From contig JAISNV010000023.1 of assembly GCA_031276035.1 (NCBI GenBank), positions 1 through 64,000 of the forward strand: a stretch of DNA of 64,000 bases, written 5' to 3'. Both the position numbers and the translations under genes were made by a program. The DNA is from Bacteroidales bacterium (GTDB lineage Bacteria; Bacteroidota; Bacteroidia; Bacteroidales; BM520). Under the pieces are notes generated by a model. The model saw nothing but the letters and a program-made list of their open reading frames with translations, did no database searches and was not told where the DNA came from. This document shows positions 14,095 to 23,362 of this stretch, piece after piece (position 1 is the first letter of the stretch; every line of letters begins with the position of its first letter).

Positions 14095-16455
14095 ATGAAC
14101 AAATCATCCTTATCAAAAATTTTCTCATTCGGCTTCTTAATTATCATGCTGATAATCTTGGCGGTGGCAACTTTCGTGGAAAAAGTTAAAGGAACGCCGT
14201 TTGTATCGTCAAATATTTACGGATCTTGGTGGTTTGTCGGAATCTGGTTTATTATTGTTGCCTGCGGACTGCTTTTTATTCTGAAAAGAAAAATGTATAA
14301 ACGCCCTGTTACATTTTTACTACATCTTTCATTTATTGTTATACTAACCGGCGCCTTTCTCACTTTCACAACTTCTTTAGAAGGAAAAATACATTTACGG
14401 GAAGGGAAATCAGAAAATTCTTTCATTAGCAAGAAAAATAACAGTTTGCACAAACTTCCTTTCGATATTACACTTTCCAAGTTTGAAGTAGAATATTATC
14501 CGGGCACACAAGCTCCTTATGATTATATCAGTAAAATAAAAATTGAGAATAATGGAGAAACAATCGAAGGAATGGTTTCAATGAATAAAGTTTTTTCAAA
14601 TAAGGGTTATCGTTTTTATCAGGCTTCTTACGACAGGGATATGCAAGGTTCTACATTGATGATAAAATCAGACAAATACGGACTTCCTGTTACATATACC
14701 GGTTATTTTTTACTGTTTATTTCGATGATAGGATATTTCTTCGTTCCCGGAACAACATTCAGAAAATTATTAAATCATCCGGCATTAAAACAATCGGCAA
14801 CGGTTTTATTACTGATATTCGGTTCAATCACGGCAGGCATCGCCCAACCGAAAACAATTCCGGAAGAAAGTGCAAAGAAATTAGGTGAAATCCAAATTCT
14901 GTATCGCGATAGAATTTGTCCGATGCAAACTTTTGCTAAAGATTTTACTCAAAAACTCTATGGAAAGTCTTCTTACCAATCTTTATCGCCGGAACAAGTC
15001 TTAGCGGGATGGTTATTTTTCCCTAACGAATGGAAAGACGAGCCTGTTATCAAGGTTAAAAACAAAGCCGTTCAACAGTATTTAGACTTAGAAAGTAAAT
15101 ATGCATCTTTTTCCGATTTCTTTATTGACGGAAAGATTTATAAACTTGCAACACCGCTCCAAAGGATTCGAATAGGTGAAGATGTTGAAGGGGCAAAAGA
15201 TTTTATTGCTGCCGATGAAAAGATTCAGTTGATCTTTATGCTTCAAATGGAAACACTATTGAAAGTATTTCCGCAAAACATTTCGGAAGGAGAATTGATC
15301 TGGTACAGTCCTTCCGACGATATACCTGTAAATATTCCGGAAAACAAACGTTTACTCATTCAGGGAAGCTTTTCCTTATTGAAAGAATATGCGCAAGAAG
15401 AAAGTTGGCACGATTTAAATCATACTTTGGAAAAACTATCTATTTTTCAGAGAAGGTCAGCAGGTAAACTATTACTTTCTCCGCAAAAAGTTTCGGCAGA
15501 AAGGGTTTACAATTCCTGCAATGTTGTTAAGCCTATCGCTTTCATTAATTTGTTTATCGGAATTTTTGCTTTGATATATTTTTTCAGAAGAGAAAATAAA
15601 AACAATATCAATCGAAAAGATAAAATAATATCCCAGATATTAAACATTATTCTGATAATAAACGGGTTGGTAATTTTATTGATGATAAGTCTGCGAGGAT
15701 ATATCAGCGGAAGGATTCCGCTTGGCAACGGATTCGAAACATTGCAGTTTTTGTCAATCTGCATAATGTTGCTTGCTATCATTTTCCGTAAAAAAATGTT
15801 TTTGTCTATTCCTTTCGGGTTTATTTTCTCGGCTTTGGTATTGCTTGTTTCTATGATGGGTTCTGCCAATCCGCAAATTACTCAATTGCAGCCTGTATTG
15901 ATTTCACCTCTCCTGAGCATTCACGTTTCACTTATTATGATTTCATACACCCTTTTTGCATTTATCGCTTTTAATGCGATAGCGTCATTTATATCTGTTA
16001 TCAGTTCAAAGCAAAACAATATTGCTAATGTAAATCATAGAATGCTTCAGTTATCGGTTTTCAGCAGAATTTTACTTTACCCCGCACTTTTCTTACTGGC
16101 CGCAGGAATTTTTGTAGGAGCAATTTGGGCAGAAGTGAGTTGGGGCACATATTGGTCGTGGGATCCCAAAGAAACTTGGGCACTTATAACCATGATAATT
16201 TATGCGTTACCTATTCATAATAAAAGTCTCCCGCTTTTTAACCGTCCGTTCTTCTTTCATTTTTACAGTTTATCAGCTTTGTTGGTTGTGTTAATGACTT
16301 ATTTCGGAGTGAATTATATTTTAGGCGGTATGCACAGCTATGGTGGTGATATGGGAATGAATGTAATGTTAATTATCGGAGTAATTTTAGTAATCTTTGT
16401 AGCGCTTCCTTTATGGGCATATTTGAAATATAGAAAGATGAAAATAACATGTTGA
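14095..16455 (+). CDS. ccsBA: Cytochrome c maturation haem lyase, ResB-CcsA fusion (system II)
   Basis: The 786-residue membrane protein has an N-terminal ResB-like part (helices around residues 10-30, 45-60 and 70-90, then a periplasmic domain and a further helix near 200-220). A large periplasmic segment (about 245-480) follows, then a C-terminal multi-helix CcsA domain. The tryptophan-rich haem-handling WWD motif is present as WAEVSWGTYWSWDPKETW near residue 680. System II synthases export haem and join it to CxxCH cysteines outside the membrane. Its placement directly after a gene with two CxxCH motifs fits service to that protein as well as general maturation. Fused forms are usual in Bacteroidota. 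Confidence 0.92.
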   Translation: MNKSSLSKIFSFGFLIIMLIILAVATFVEKVKGTPFVSSNIYGSWWFVGIWFIIVACGLLFILKRKMYKRPVTFLLHLSFIVILTGAFLTFTTSLEGKIHLREGKSENSFISKKNNSLHKLPFDITLSKFEVEYYPGTQAPYDYISKIKIENNGETIEGMVSMNKVFSNKGYRFYQASYDRDMQGSTLMIKSDKYGLPVTYTGYFLLFISMIGYFFVPGTTFRKLLNHPALKQSATVLLLIFGSITAGIAQPKTIPEESAKKLGEIQILYRDRICPMQTFAKDFTQKLYGKSSYQSLSPEQVLAGWLFFPNEWKDEPVIKVKNKAVQQYLDLESKYASFSDFFIDGKIYKLATPLQRIRIGEDVEGAKDFIAADEKIQLIFMLQMETLLKVFPQNISEGELIWYSPSDDIPVNIPENKRLLIQGSFSLLKEYAQEESWHDLNHTLEKLSIFQRRSAGKLLLSPQKVSAERVYNSCNVVKPIAFINLFIGIFALIYFFRRENKNNINRKDKIISQILNIILIINGLVILLMISLRGYISGRIPLGNGFETLQFLSICIMLLAIIFRKKMFLSIPFGFIFSALVLLVSMMGSANPQITQLQPVLISPLLSIHVSLIMISYTLFAFIAFNAIASFISVISSKQNNIANVNHRMLQLSVFSRILLYPALFLLAAGIFVGAIWAEVSWGTYWSWDPKETWALITMIIYALPIHNKSLPLFNRPFFFHFYSLSALLVVLMTYFGVNYILGGMHSYGGDMGMNVMLIIGVILVIFVALPLWAYLKYRKMKITC

Positions 16456-16514
16456 TGAGATTGAGTTGAATGGTCTAAAGACAGACTTTGCCTCTCAAAT
16501 CTTAGGTATAGAGT

Positions 16515-16634
16515 TCAATATTGCTTGTTGTCAATACTAACTAATTCTTTATACGCTTTATAATCAGCATAATTCCATTCCAGAAATGATTTCTTAGGAT
16601 AATTCAAAATGAAATCATTTTTCTTTTCCTTCAT
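16515..16634 (-). CDS. Small ORF, possible gene remnant
   Basis: A 39-codon frame begins MKEKKNDFILNYPKKSFLEW and ends at a TGA (16515-16517). It is hydrophilic with aromatic residues and looks like a piece of a soluble protein, but there is no clear promoter and no family is recognised. It is the only candidate in the 300-base gap between the cytochrome synthase and the next lipoprotein; the rest of the gap shows nothing beyond the TATCTTTG promoter at 16710-16717 of the following gene. Confidence 0.2.
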   Translation of the reverse strand: MKEKKNDFILNYPKKSFLEWNYADYKAYKELVSIDNKQY

Positions 16635-16709
16635 TTTCTCGTAATATTATAGTATTTATAAAAAATAACAAATAACCAAGATAAAAAAATGAGAATTTAA
16701 ATTAATTCT

Positions 16710-16717
16710 TATCTTTG
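16710..16717 (+). promoter_or_regulatory. -7 promoter element of the DUF2846-like lipoprotein
   Basis: TATCTTTG is a perfect match to TAnnTTTG, 36 bases before the ATG at 16754. Confidence 0.6.
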
Positions 16718-16753
16718 TTTTTAGATTTTTTATTAATAATAATATTTTAAAAT

Positions 16754-17473
16754 ATGAGAAAAAACATTTTTATTTTATTCGGTATCTGTGCCCTAATAAT
16801 TAGTTCCTGTTCACCGAAAGTATCAACAAGTATAAGTAAAACTTATGACAAATTAAATTCTACAGAACCAATTGTTGTTTTTGGTGTTGATGATGCGGCA
16901 CCTTCAAATGCAGAAATTTTGGGAAATTTAAAAATTGGCGAATCAGGATTAACTGTAAATTGTGAGTTTGAATCTGTGCTTGCTTTAGCAACAGATGAGG
17001 CAAGAAAAATTGGCGGAAATGCTATTAAATTAACTGAACATAATACGCCGAGTGCGCTTGGAAGTTCTTGTCACAGGATTAAAGCCGATATTTTACGAAT
17101 TGACAATATAGAAACTTTCATAAGTACGGAAAGTTCCAAAGATACATCAATTAGTGATGAATATGCAGTACTGCATATTTATAGACAAGGAGGTGCAGGT
17201 GCTTTAGTTGGCTATGATTTGTATTTGGGCGATAATGTAATATGCAGGGTAAAAAATAAATGGAGGGAAACAATCATTATTAGAGAAGAAGGAAGAAATA
17301 CTTTATGGGCAAGAACAGAGGCAAAAGCCGAATTACCCATCAACATCCAGTTCGGAAAAGAATATTATATCCGATGTAGTATTACAATGGGTGCATTCGT
17401 TGGTCATCCCAAAATTGAACTTGTTGATAGCTCTGTTGGAAAGTTAGAAATTAAATCTATACCCATTCAATAG
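16754..17473 (+). CDS. Lipoprotein with YbjQ-like and DUF2846-like halves
   Basis: The 239-residue protein has a lipoprotein signal MRKNIFILFGICALIISSC (Cys19). Residues about 40-115 (VVFGVDDAAPSNAEILGNLKIG...EARKIGGNAIKLTEH) resemble the small-protein fold in which an ALxxDArxxGANAV-type helix follows an 'elLGxv' strand. Residues about 135-235 (YAVLHIYRQGGAGALVGYDLYLGDNVICRVKNKW...) resemble DUF2846 envelope lipoproteins, which present a beta-sandwich. It is transcribed alone, convergent with the branching enzyme gene, with 39 bases between their stops. Function unknown; probably envelope-associated. Confidence 0.7.
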   Translation: MRKNIFILFGICALIISSCSPKVSTSISKTYDKLNSTEPIVVFGVDDAAPSNAEILGNLKIGESGLTVNCEFESVLALATDEARKIGGNAIKLTEHNTPSALGSSCHRIKADILRIDNIETFISTESSKDTSISDEYAVLHIYRQGGAGALVGYDLYLGDNVICRVKNKWRETIIIREEGRNTLWARTEAKAELPINIQFGKEYYIRCSITMGAFVGHPKIELVDSSVGKLEIKSIPIQ

Positions 17474-17512
17474 TGTACATATATAAATGTAGTTAATAAC
17501 TATAACCTCTTA

Positions 17513-19498
17513 CTACTTTTTAACAAGCACGATTCCCGTTCTCGCGGGTAAATATAAACTTATGAAATTCTTACTGCCTTTGGCTTGGGTAAAATGATAG
17601 ATATTTTCATCTATCCTGCCGAAACCATTAAAATCAATATTATCGGTATTTAATATAACTTTATATTTCCCGGGTGCTGTGTTGAATTTATAATCTTCGA
17701 ATGATTTATTGGGATTGAAATTGAAGACAAATAAAATTTCGTTACGAACAAATGCCAAAACCTGATCTTTACAATGTTCGTAAATTTTATACGGAAAATT
17801 TTCTTTAAAAATATTTTTCTCAATAACCATATTTATCATAGTCGTGTCAAAGTCGGCAAGCATATAGTATCTTAAACTTTTGTTATCGACCAGCGACCAT
17901 TGTCTGCGTGCGTATTGGTACGACCATTTATTACCTTGTCTGGGAAAATCTATCCATTCCGGATGGCCGAATTCATTGCCCATAAAATTTAAGTATCCTG
18001 CTCCGGCGGTCGCTATTGTAATTAATCTCATTATCTTATGTAAAGCGATTCCCCTATCAACAATAAAATTCTTACTGCTGATTGACATCGAATTATACAT
18101 ATATTTATCTATCAAACGGAATATCATGGTTTTATCTCCGACAATAGCTTGATCATGAGATTCCAAATATGAAATTGTTTTCTCATCGGCACGATGGTTT
18201 GTAAGTTCGTAATATATATTACTTACATCCCAAAGTTCGTCTTTAACTTCTTTAACCAATTTTATCCAATAATCGGGAACACCCATTGCAAGCCTATAAT
18301 CAAATCCGAAACCGCCATCATCAATCTCTGCGGCAAGTCCGGGCATACCGCTCATTTCTTCCGCAATTGTTATCGCATCAAAATTAACCTGATGTATCAG
18401 TTTATTTGCAAGCATCAGATACACACAAGCATTAATATCTACTGAGCCATCGAAATATTGATTATATGAAGTGAAATTTTTATCTAATCCGTGATGTTCG
18501 TAAAGCATGCTTGTTATTCCATCGAAACGAAACCCATCGAATTTATATTCTTGCAACCAAAATTTACAGTTCGATAAAAGGAAATGAAGAACCTCATTTT
18601 TACCGTAATCAAAACATTTAGAGTCCCAGGCAGGATGATTTCCTTTGTTGCCGCAATGAAAAAATTGATACTCTGTTCCGTCATATCTGGCAAGTCCTTC
18701 AATTTCATTTTTTACAGCATGAGAATGAACCAAATCCATAATAACTTTCAATCCGTGTTCATGAGCCGTATCAATCAACTCCTTCAACTCCTCCGGCGTT
18801 CCGAAACGCGATGAAACTGCAAAAAAACTCGAAACATGATATCCGAAAGAGCCGTAATACGGATGTTCTTGAATTGCCATAAGTTGAATAGTGTTATAAC
18901 CGCCGGCAACAATTCTGGGAAGAACATTATCTTTAAAATCGGTAAACGAATTTACTTTCGGTATTTCTTGTGCCATACCTACGTGTGCTTCATAAATTAT
19001 CGGATAAAAATGTTCGCTCTCAGGCTGAGAGTATTTCCATTTATATTCTTTCTTAGGATTCCAAATCTGTGCATTAAAAACTTTCGTTGCTTCATCTTGA
19101 ACTACCCGTGTAGCCCAAGCCGGAATTCTTTCACCTTCACCGCCATCCCATCTGATTAATAACCTGTAAAGATATCCGTGTTGCAAAACTTCTATTTCGA
19201 CCTGCAATTCCCAATAATCGCCCATTTTTCTGAAAGCAAATTCAGGTAAAACGCGCCAGCCTGAGTGTTCTCCTACCAAAAAAATTTCCGTAGCATTAGG
19301 TGCCCATTCCCTAAAAATCCATTTTTCAGAAGTTTTATGACAGCCGAAAAATAAATATCCGTTAGCAAAATCATTTAAAGAATCTACATCTTTTATCAAT
19401 TCTTTTTCTTTCAAATCATAAGCAGAGAACCTTTCAGAAAATTGTTTTTGATAATCTGAAAGATAAGGGTCGTTTTCAACGATTTTAAAATTCGTCAT
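17513..19498 (-). CDS. glgB: 1,4-alpha-glucan branching enzyme (GH13)
   Basis: The 661-residue enzyme makes alpha-1,6 branches in glycogen. It has an N-terminal CBM48-like beta domain (FREWAPNATEIFLVGEHSGW, about 60-80), a GH13 TIM barrel with DLVHSHA, the nucleophile Asp in DGFRFDGI, the acid/base Glu in AEEMSGMPG and ESHDQA, and a C-terminal all-beta domain. It is of the eukaryote-like type common in Bacteroidota. The start at MTNFKIVENDPYL (19498) is chosen; longer in-frame starts would lie deep inside the upstream PBP gene. The overlap with that gene is 14 bases, so the two are co-transcribed. Confidence 0.93.
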   Translation of the reverse strand: MTNFKIVENDPYLSDYQKQFSERFSAYDLKEKELIKDVDSLNDFANGYLFFGCHKTSEKWIFREWAPNATEIFLVGEHSGWRVLPEFAFRKMGDYWELQVEIEVLQHGYLYRLLIRWDGGEGERIPAWATRVVQDEATKVFNAQIWNPKKEYKWKYSQPESEHFYPIIYEAHVGMAQEIPKVNSFTDFKDNVLPRIVAGGYNTIQLMAIQEHPYYGSFGYHVSSFFAVSSRFGTPEELKELIDTAHEHGLKVIMDLVHSHAVKNEIEGLARYDGTEYQFFHCGNKGNHPAWDSKCFDYGKNEVLHFLLSNCKFWLQEYKFDGFRFDGITSMLYEHHGLDKNFTSYNQYFDGSVDINACVYLMLANKLIHQVNFDAITIAEEMSGMPGLAAEIDDGGFGFDYRLAMGVPDYWIKLVKEVKDELWDVSNIYYELTNHRADEKTISYLESHDQAIVGDKTMIFRLIDKYMYNSMSISSKNFIVDRGIALHKIMRLITIATAGAGYLNFMGNEFGHPEWIDFPRQGNKWSYQYARRQWSLVDNKSLRYYMLADFDTTMINMVIEKNIFKENFPYKIYEHCKDQVLAFVRNEILFVFNFNPNKSFEDYKFNTAPGKYKVILNTDNIDFNGFGRIDENIYHFTQAKGSKNFISLYLPARTGIVLVKK

Positions 19499-21767
19499 CG
19501 AAGTCGAAGAAGTCTTCATTCTGATTTTGCTTATCATATTTATCGCAATCCACCTCAACAGAAAGCGGTTTTAATGGTTTCTCAAAGTCTCCTTTATATA
19601 AATTTATTTTCGGATCGGCGTATAATTTTTTCATATAAATAGCCCAAATAGGCAAGGCGGTATTTGCACCTTGTCCGAGTGCCAAAGTTCTGAAATGCGC
19701 TGCTCTGTCTTCGCAGCCCGTCCAAACTCCTGTTACAAGATTCGGTGTTAATCCCATAAACCAGCCGTCCGAATTATTTTGTGTAGTTCCGGTTTTGCCG
19801 GCGATCGGATTTGTAAGTGCGTACCGGTTTATTAACCTCACACCGGTTCCCGATTCAACAACGCCTTTCATAAGTTCAATCATAAGATAAGCGGTTTCTT
19901 CATCAACAGCTTCCTCTTTGTTCGGAACAAATGATTCTATTAAGTTTCCGTTTCTATCTGTAATTTTTAAAATGAAAATAGGTTCGATATAAACTCCTTT
20001 ATTGGCAAAAGTATTCATAGCACCCACCATTTCGTATAGTGATAAATCCGCTGTTCCTAAAGAAATTGCAAAATAAGGAGGAATTTCCGACTTCACACCC
20101 ATTTTCCTTGTCATTTGTATTACCGGTTCCGGACCATATCGTTTTATTAAATGTCCTGTTATCCAGTTATTAGAGTTTGCCAACGCCCACTTTAATGTAA
20201 CTTCTTCGCCAAGTTTATCTTTTGAATCGTTTCGCGGCTCCCAGAATGTTCCGTCTTCAAGAGGAATGCTAACCTGAACATTAGGTACTCTGCTGCACGG
20301 CGACATGTTTCCTTCCTGCATTGCAAGCGTATAAACAAAAGGTTTAAAAGTAGAACCAACTTGCCGTTGCATTTGAGTTACATTATCGTACTGAAAATGA
20401 TTATAATCCGGACCGCATGCATAAGCTTTCACATAACCTGTTGACGGTTCTACAGACATTAATCCCGTTCTCAAGAAAAACTTGTAATAACGAATCGAGT
20501 CCATCGGAGTCATAATAGTATCTATATCTCCTTTCCAAGAAAAAACAGTCATTTTATACGGAGTATTAAATGCTTTTATAATCGAATCCTGCGATGCACC
20601 GTCTTGTTTCATCATTCGGTAACGTTCGCTTCTTTTCATCGCCGTATTCAACAAACCCTGAACTTCTTTGGCAGCAACATTATCATTAAAAACAAAAGGT
20701 GCATACTTATGTCCTTTCCAATGTTTAAAAAATTCCGGTTGCAAAACGCCGCCTAAATATTCTTCTACGGCTTCTTCAGCATATTTCTGATAACGCGAAT
20801 CTATTGTAACATAAATCTTTAGCCCGTCGGAATATAAATTATACGAACTGCCGTCTTCCTTAAGATGTGTTTTACACCAAGCCGTCATTTGCTTCCTGAT
20901 AAGCTCTCTAAAATGTTTTGCCAATCCTGTTGTATGATCAATTCTTCTAAAATGACTCATATTTATCGGAACCTGTGTTAGAGAATCATAAATCTCGTTT
21001 GTCAAATAATCATATTTGTTCATTTGTTTCAAAACGATATTTCTTCTTGCAACAGCCCGATCATAATGATTTCTAGGGTTATAATATGATGGTGCTTTCA
21101 ACATTCCAACCAAAAGTGCAGCTTCATCCGCATTAAGATAAATCGGGTCTTTATCAAAATAAACATTGGAAGCGGCTTTAATTCCGAAAGCATTATTTCC
21201 AAAAAACACTGTGTTGAAATACATTGCCATAATTTCCTCTTTGCTGTAATTTCTCTCAAGTTTTACAGCAACAACCCACTCTTTAAACTTAATTAGAGCG
21301 ATATTCAGTTTACTTTGTTTTTCGCGTGGAAAAAGATTTTTTGCCAACTGCTGGGTTATTGTACTTCCTCCTCCCTTTTTATTAAAAGTAAGGATTCCGA
21401 AAGCTACGCGTCCCAAAGAACGGAAATCAATTCCCGAATGTTCGTAAAAACGAGCATCTTCAGTAGCAATCAGAGCGTTAACTAACTCTGGAGACAATTC
21501 GGCAAAAGAAACATTAGTACGGTTCTCATAAAAATACTTTCCAATTATAACTCCGTCGCAAGAAATAATTTCGGAGGCAAGATTGGTTTTCGGATTTTCC
21601 AATTCTTCAAATGAAGGCATAAATCCTAATTTTCCATTCCAAATCAAAACAAAAACTAAAACAACAATCAAAACTAAAAACAAAAATATCCCCCAAAACC
21701 AAAGGATAAACCTTTTTAACCGGTTTTTATTTTCTTTTTCCTTTTTCTTCTGATTTTTATTTGCCAT
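19485..21767 (-). CDS. mrcA: Bifunctional penicillin-binding protein 1A
   Basis: The 760-residue peptidoglycan synthase has one N-terminal membrane anchor (residues about 22-46). The GT51 glycosyltransferase carries EDARFYEHSGID and GGGSTITQQLAKNLF (about 100-150), and the transpeptidase has the SxxK motif GSTFKPF, the SxN motif in LANSNNW and KTGTT. It polymerises and cross-links the wall at the outer face of the inner membrane. The C-terminal tail is acidic (FFDFDDEF). It lies 6 bases after gldH in the same direction, in the order holB-ricT-gldH-PBP1A that I know from many Bacteroidota. Confidence 0.93.
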   Translation of the reverse strand: MANKNQKKKEKENKNRLKRFILWFWGIFLFLVLIVVLVFVLIWNGKLGFMPSFEELENPKTNLASEIISCDGVIIGKYFYENRTNVSFAELSPELVNALIATEDARFYEHSGIDFRSLGRVAFGILTFNKKGGGSTITQQLAKNLFPREKQSKLNIALIKFKEWVVAVKLERNYSKEEIMAMYFNTVFFGNNAFGIKAASNVYFDKDPIYLNADEAALLVGMLKAPSYYNPRNHYDRAVARRNIVLKQMNKYDYLTNEIYDSLTQVPINMSHFRRIDHTTGLAKHFRELIRKQMTAWCKTHLKEDGSSYNLYSDGLKIYVTIDSRYQKYAEEAVEEYLGGVLQPEFFKHWKGHKYAPFVFNDNVAAKEVQGLLNTAMKRSERYRMMKQDGASQDSIIKAFNTPYKMTVFSWKGDIDTIMTPMDSIRYYKFFLRTGLMSVEPSTGYVKAYACGPDYNHFQYDNVTQMQRQVGSTFKPFVYTLAMQEGNMSPCSRVPNVQVSIPLEDGTFWEPRNDSKDKLGEEVTLKWALANSNNWITGHLIKRYGPEPVIQMTRKMGVKSEIPPYFAISLGTADLSLYEMVGAMNTFANKGVYIEPIFILKITDRNGNLIESFVPNKEEAVDEETAYLMIELMKGVVESGTGVRLINRYALTNPIAGKTGTTQNNSDGWFMGLTPNLVTGVWTGCEDRAAHFRTLALGQGANTALPIWAIYMKKLYADPKINLYKGDFEKPLKPLSVEVDCDKYDKQNQNEDFFDFDDEF

Positions 21768-21773
21768 CGAAAA

Positions 21774-22238
21774 CTATTTAGAAATAATAAAGCCCACTTT
21801 TTCTATGCCGAAAATATACTCATCCCTCATACCGTGAATGAGTTGTAACGAATAATTACCTTGCTCAGGAAATTTTATATTATTGCCCAACAGGAATTTC
21901 GCTTCCTTAGTTTCGCCTATTCCTTTACCCAGAAGTGTTCCTTCCGGAGTACTGAGTATCAATTGAACCGTATCACAAAACAAAGACGAATCGGGATTAA
22001 GGCGATGCATAAACAAAAATAAATTTCTGTATTTGTAATCATCATTATGTATAACATTCAGAAAAACAGAATAAATAGCGTCAGTATCATCAATACTAAA
22101 CTGATAATCCAAAGTATCAAAATAACTCCAGCCTTCCTTCGGAATAGAATAATATTTATCAGTTACATACTTTTTATTGCACGCCGATAAACAGATTGCT
22201 ATCAGAAAAATGAAGATATATATTTTGCTGTTTTTCAT
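21774..22238 (-). CDS. gldH: Gliding motility lipoprotein GldH
   Basis: The 154-residue protein has a lipoprotein signal MKNSKIYIFIFLIAICLSAC (Cys20) and then the GldH pattern: DxYYSIPKEGWSYFDTLDYQFSIDDT, YRNLFLFM, DTVQLILSTPEGTLLGKGIGETKEAKFLL and FPEQGNYSLQLIHGMRDE. GldH is needed for gliding in Flavobacterium but is also kept in non-gliding Bacteroidota, so it does not by itself prove motility. The neighbours ricT upstream and PBP1A downstream are the conserved context. It is a periplasm-facing envelope protein. Confidence 0.9.
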   Translation of the reverse strand: MKNSKIYIFIFLIAICLSACNKKYVTDKYYSIPKEGWSYFDTLDYQFSIDDTDAIYSVFLNVIHNDDYKYRNLFLFMHRLNPDSSLFCDTVQLILSTPEGTLLGKGIGETKEAKFLLGNNIKFPEQGNYSLQLIHGMRDEYIFGIEKVGFIISK

Positions 22239-22251
22239 TATTTAAATTGAA

Positions 22252-23358
22252 TTAATCATCGAAACGAGTTAAATCATCCGGAGTAACAATTCCCTCATCA
22301 ATTTCAAGTCTTTGTTCTTTTTGGAACGCAAAATCTTCAAGATTAGCAGGTTTTTTTCCTTTTTTATTCATTCCGATTATTTCTTTTACCTGATCTATCG
22401 GAATAGCCATAATGGAATTATCTTTGGAATTGTCGTAAGAATACCACATGAATTTTCTGAAAACATCACTTTTTACATAAGACGCGTTACCGGCTTCGGT
22501 TTGTAAGACAATATTGTTATCAGGAAATTCTTTCAATGCATCGATATAAGTATCATATTCGAAGTTCAAGCAGCATTTTAGTTTACCGCACTGACCGGCA
22601 AGTTTTACAGGATTTAATGTAAGTTGTTGTACACGTGCGCTTGATGTGGTAACTGAACAAAATTTTGTTATCCAAGTTGCGCAGCACAGTTCTCTTCCGC
22701 AAGAGCCTACGCCGCCCAATCTGCTGGCTTCCTGTCTAATGCCTATTTGTTTCATTTCTATACGAATTTTAAACGTTTCGGCTAAAATCTTTATCAATTC
22801 GCGAAAGTCAACACGGTCTTCGGCAGTATAATAAAATGTTGCTTTAGTACCGTCTCCCTGATACTCAACATCATTTAACTTCATATCCAGATTTAAAGAT
22901 TCAATGATCTCTTTTGTTTTCATCATTGTTTCTTTTTCGCGTTTCACGGCGGAAATCCATTTTTCCATATCATTATATCGAATCTTCCTGTAAATCTTTT
23001 TGATGTATTCGGAATCTTCGGTATAACCTTTTTTATATAACTGAAACTTGGCAACCATTCCGGTAGCTGCCACAATTCCTATATCATGACCGGGAGTTGC
23101 TTCCACTGCGATAATATCACCTACTTTTAATTTCAAATCGTCGGAAGTTCTGTAAAATCCTTTGCTGGTATTTTTAAACCGTACTTCGTAGATATCAAGT
23201 TTCTTTTCACTTTGAGCTTCGGGAGTATCCTCCAGCCAGTCGAAAACGCTCAATTTTGCACATGTATTTTTATAACAGTTACATGCTTCTTGTTGAGCCG
23301 CCGGTTCTTTTACAAAGCCTCTTGATAAAAAATCGTTTTCTATATTGTTGTTTTCCAT
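22252..23358 (-). CDS. ricT: PSP1-domain protein RicT (YaaT)
   Basis: The 368-residue cytoplasmic protein has a PSP1 core (residues about 50-260). Cysteine clusters GVGSCGRELCC and GQCGKLKCCLNF (about 215-265) are typical of RicT, which in Bacillus joins RicA and RicF in an Fe-S-containing complex affecting RNA maturation. The N-terminus carries extra cysteines (EACNCYKNTCAK, about 22-34). RicA and RicF are not seen here. The gene lies 4 bases after holB and 13 before gldH. Confidence 0.88.
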   Translation of the reverse strand: MENNNIENDFLSRGFVKEPAAQQEACNCYKNTCAKLSVFDWLEDTPEAQSEKKLDIYEVRFKNTSKGFYRTSDDLKLKVGDIIAVEATPGHDIGIVAATGMVAKFQLYKKGYTEDSEYIKKIYRKIRYNDMEKWISAVKREKETMMKTKEIIESLNLDMKLNDVEYQGDGTKATFYYTAEDRVDFRELIKILAETFKIRIEMKQIGIRQEASRLGGVGSCGRELCCATWITKFCSVTTSSARVQQLTLNPVKLAGQCGKLKCCLNFEYDTYIDALKEFPDNNIVLQTEAGNASYVKSDVFRKFMWYSYDNSKDNSIMAIPIDQVKEIIGMNKKGKKPANLEDFAFQKEQRLEIDEGIVTPDDLTRFDD

Positions 23359-23362
23359 GGTT

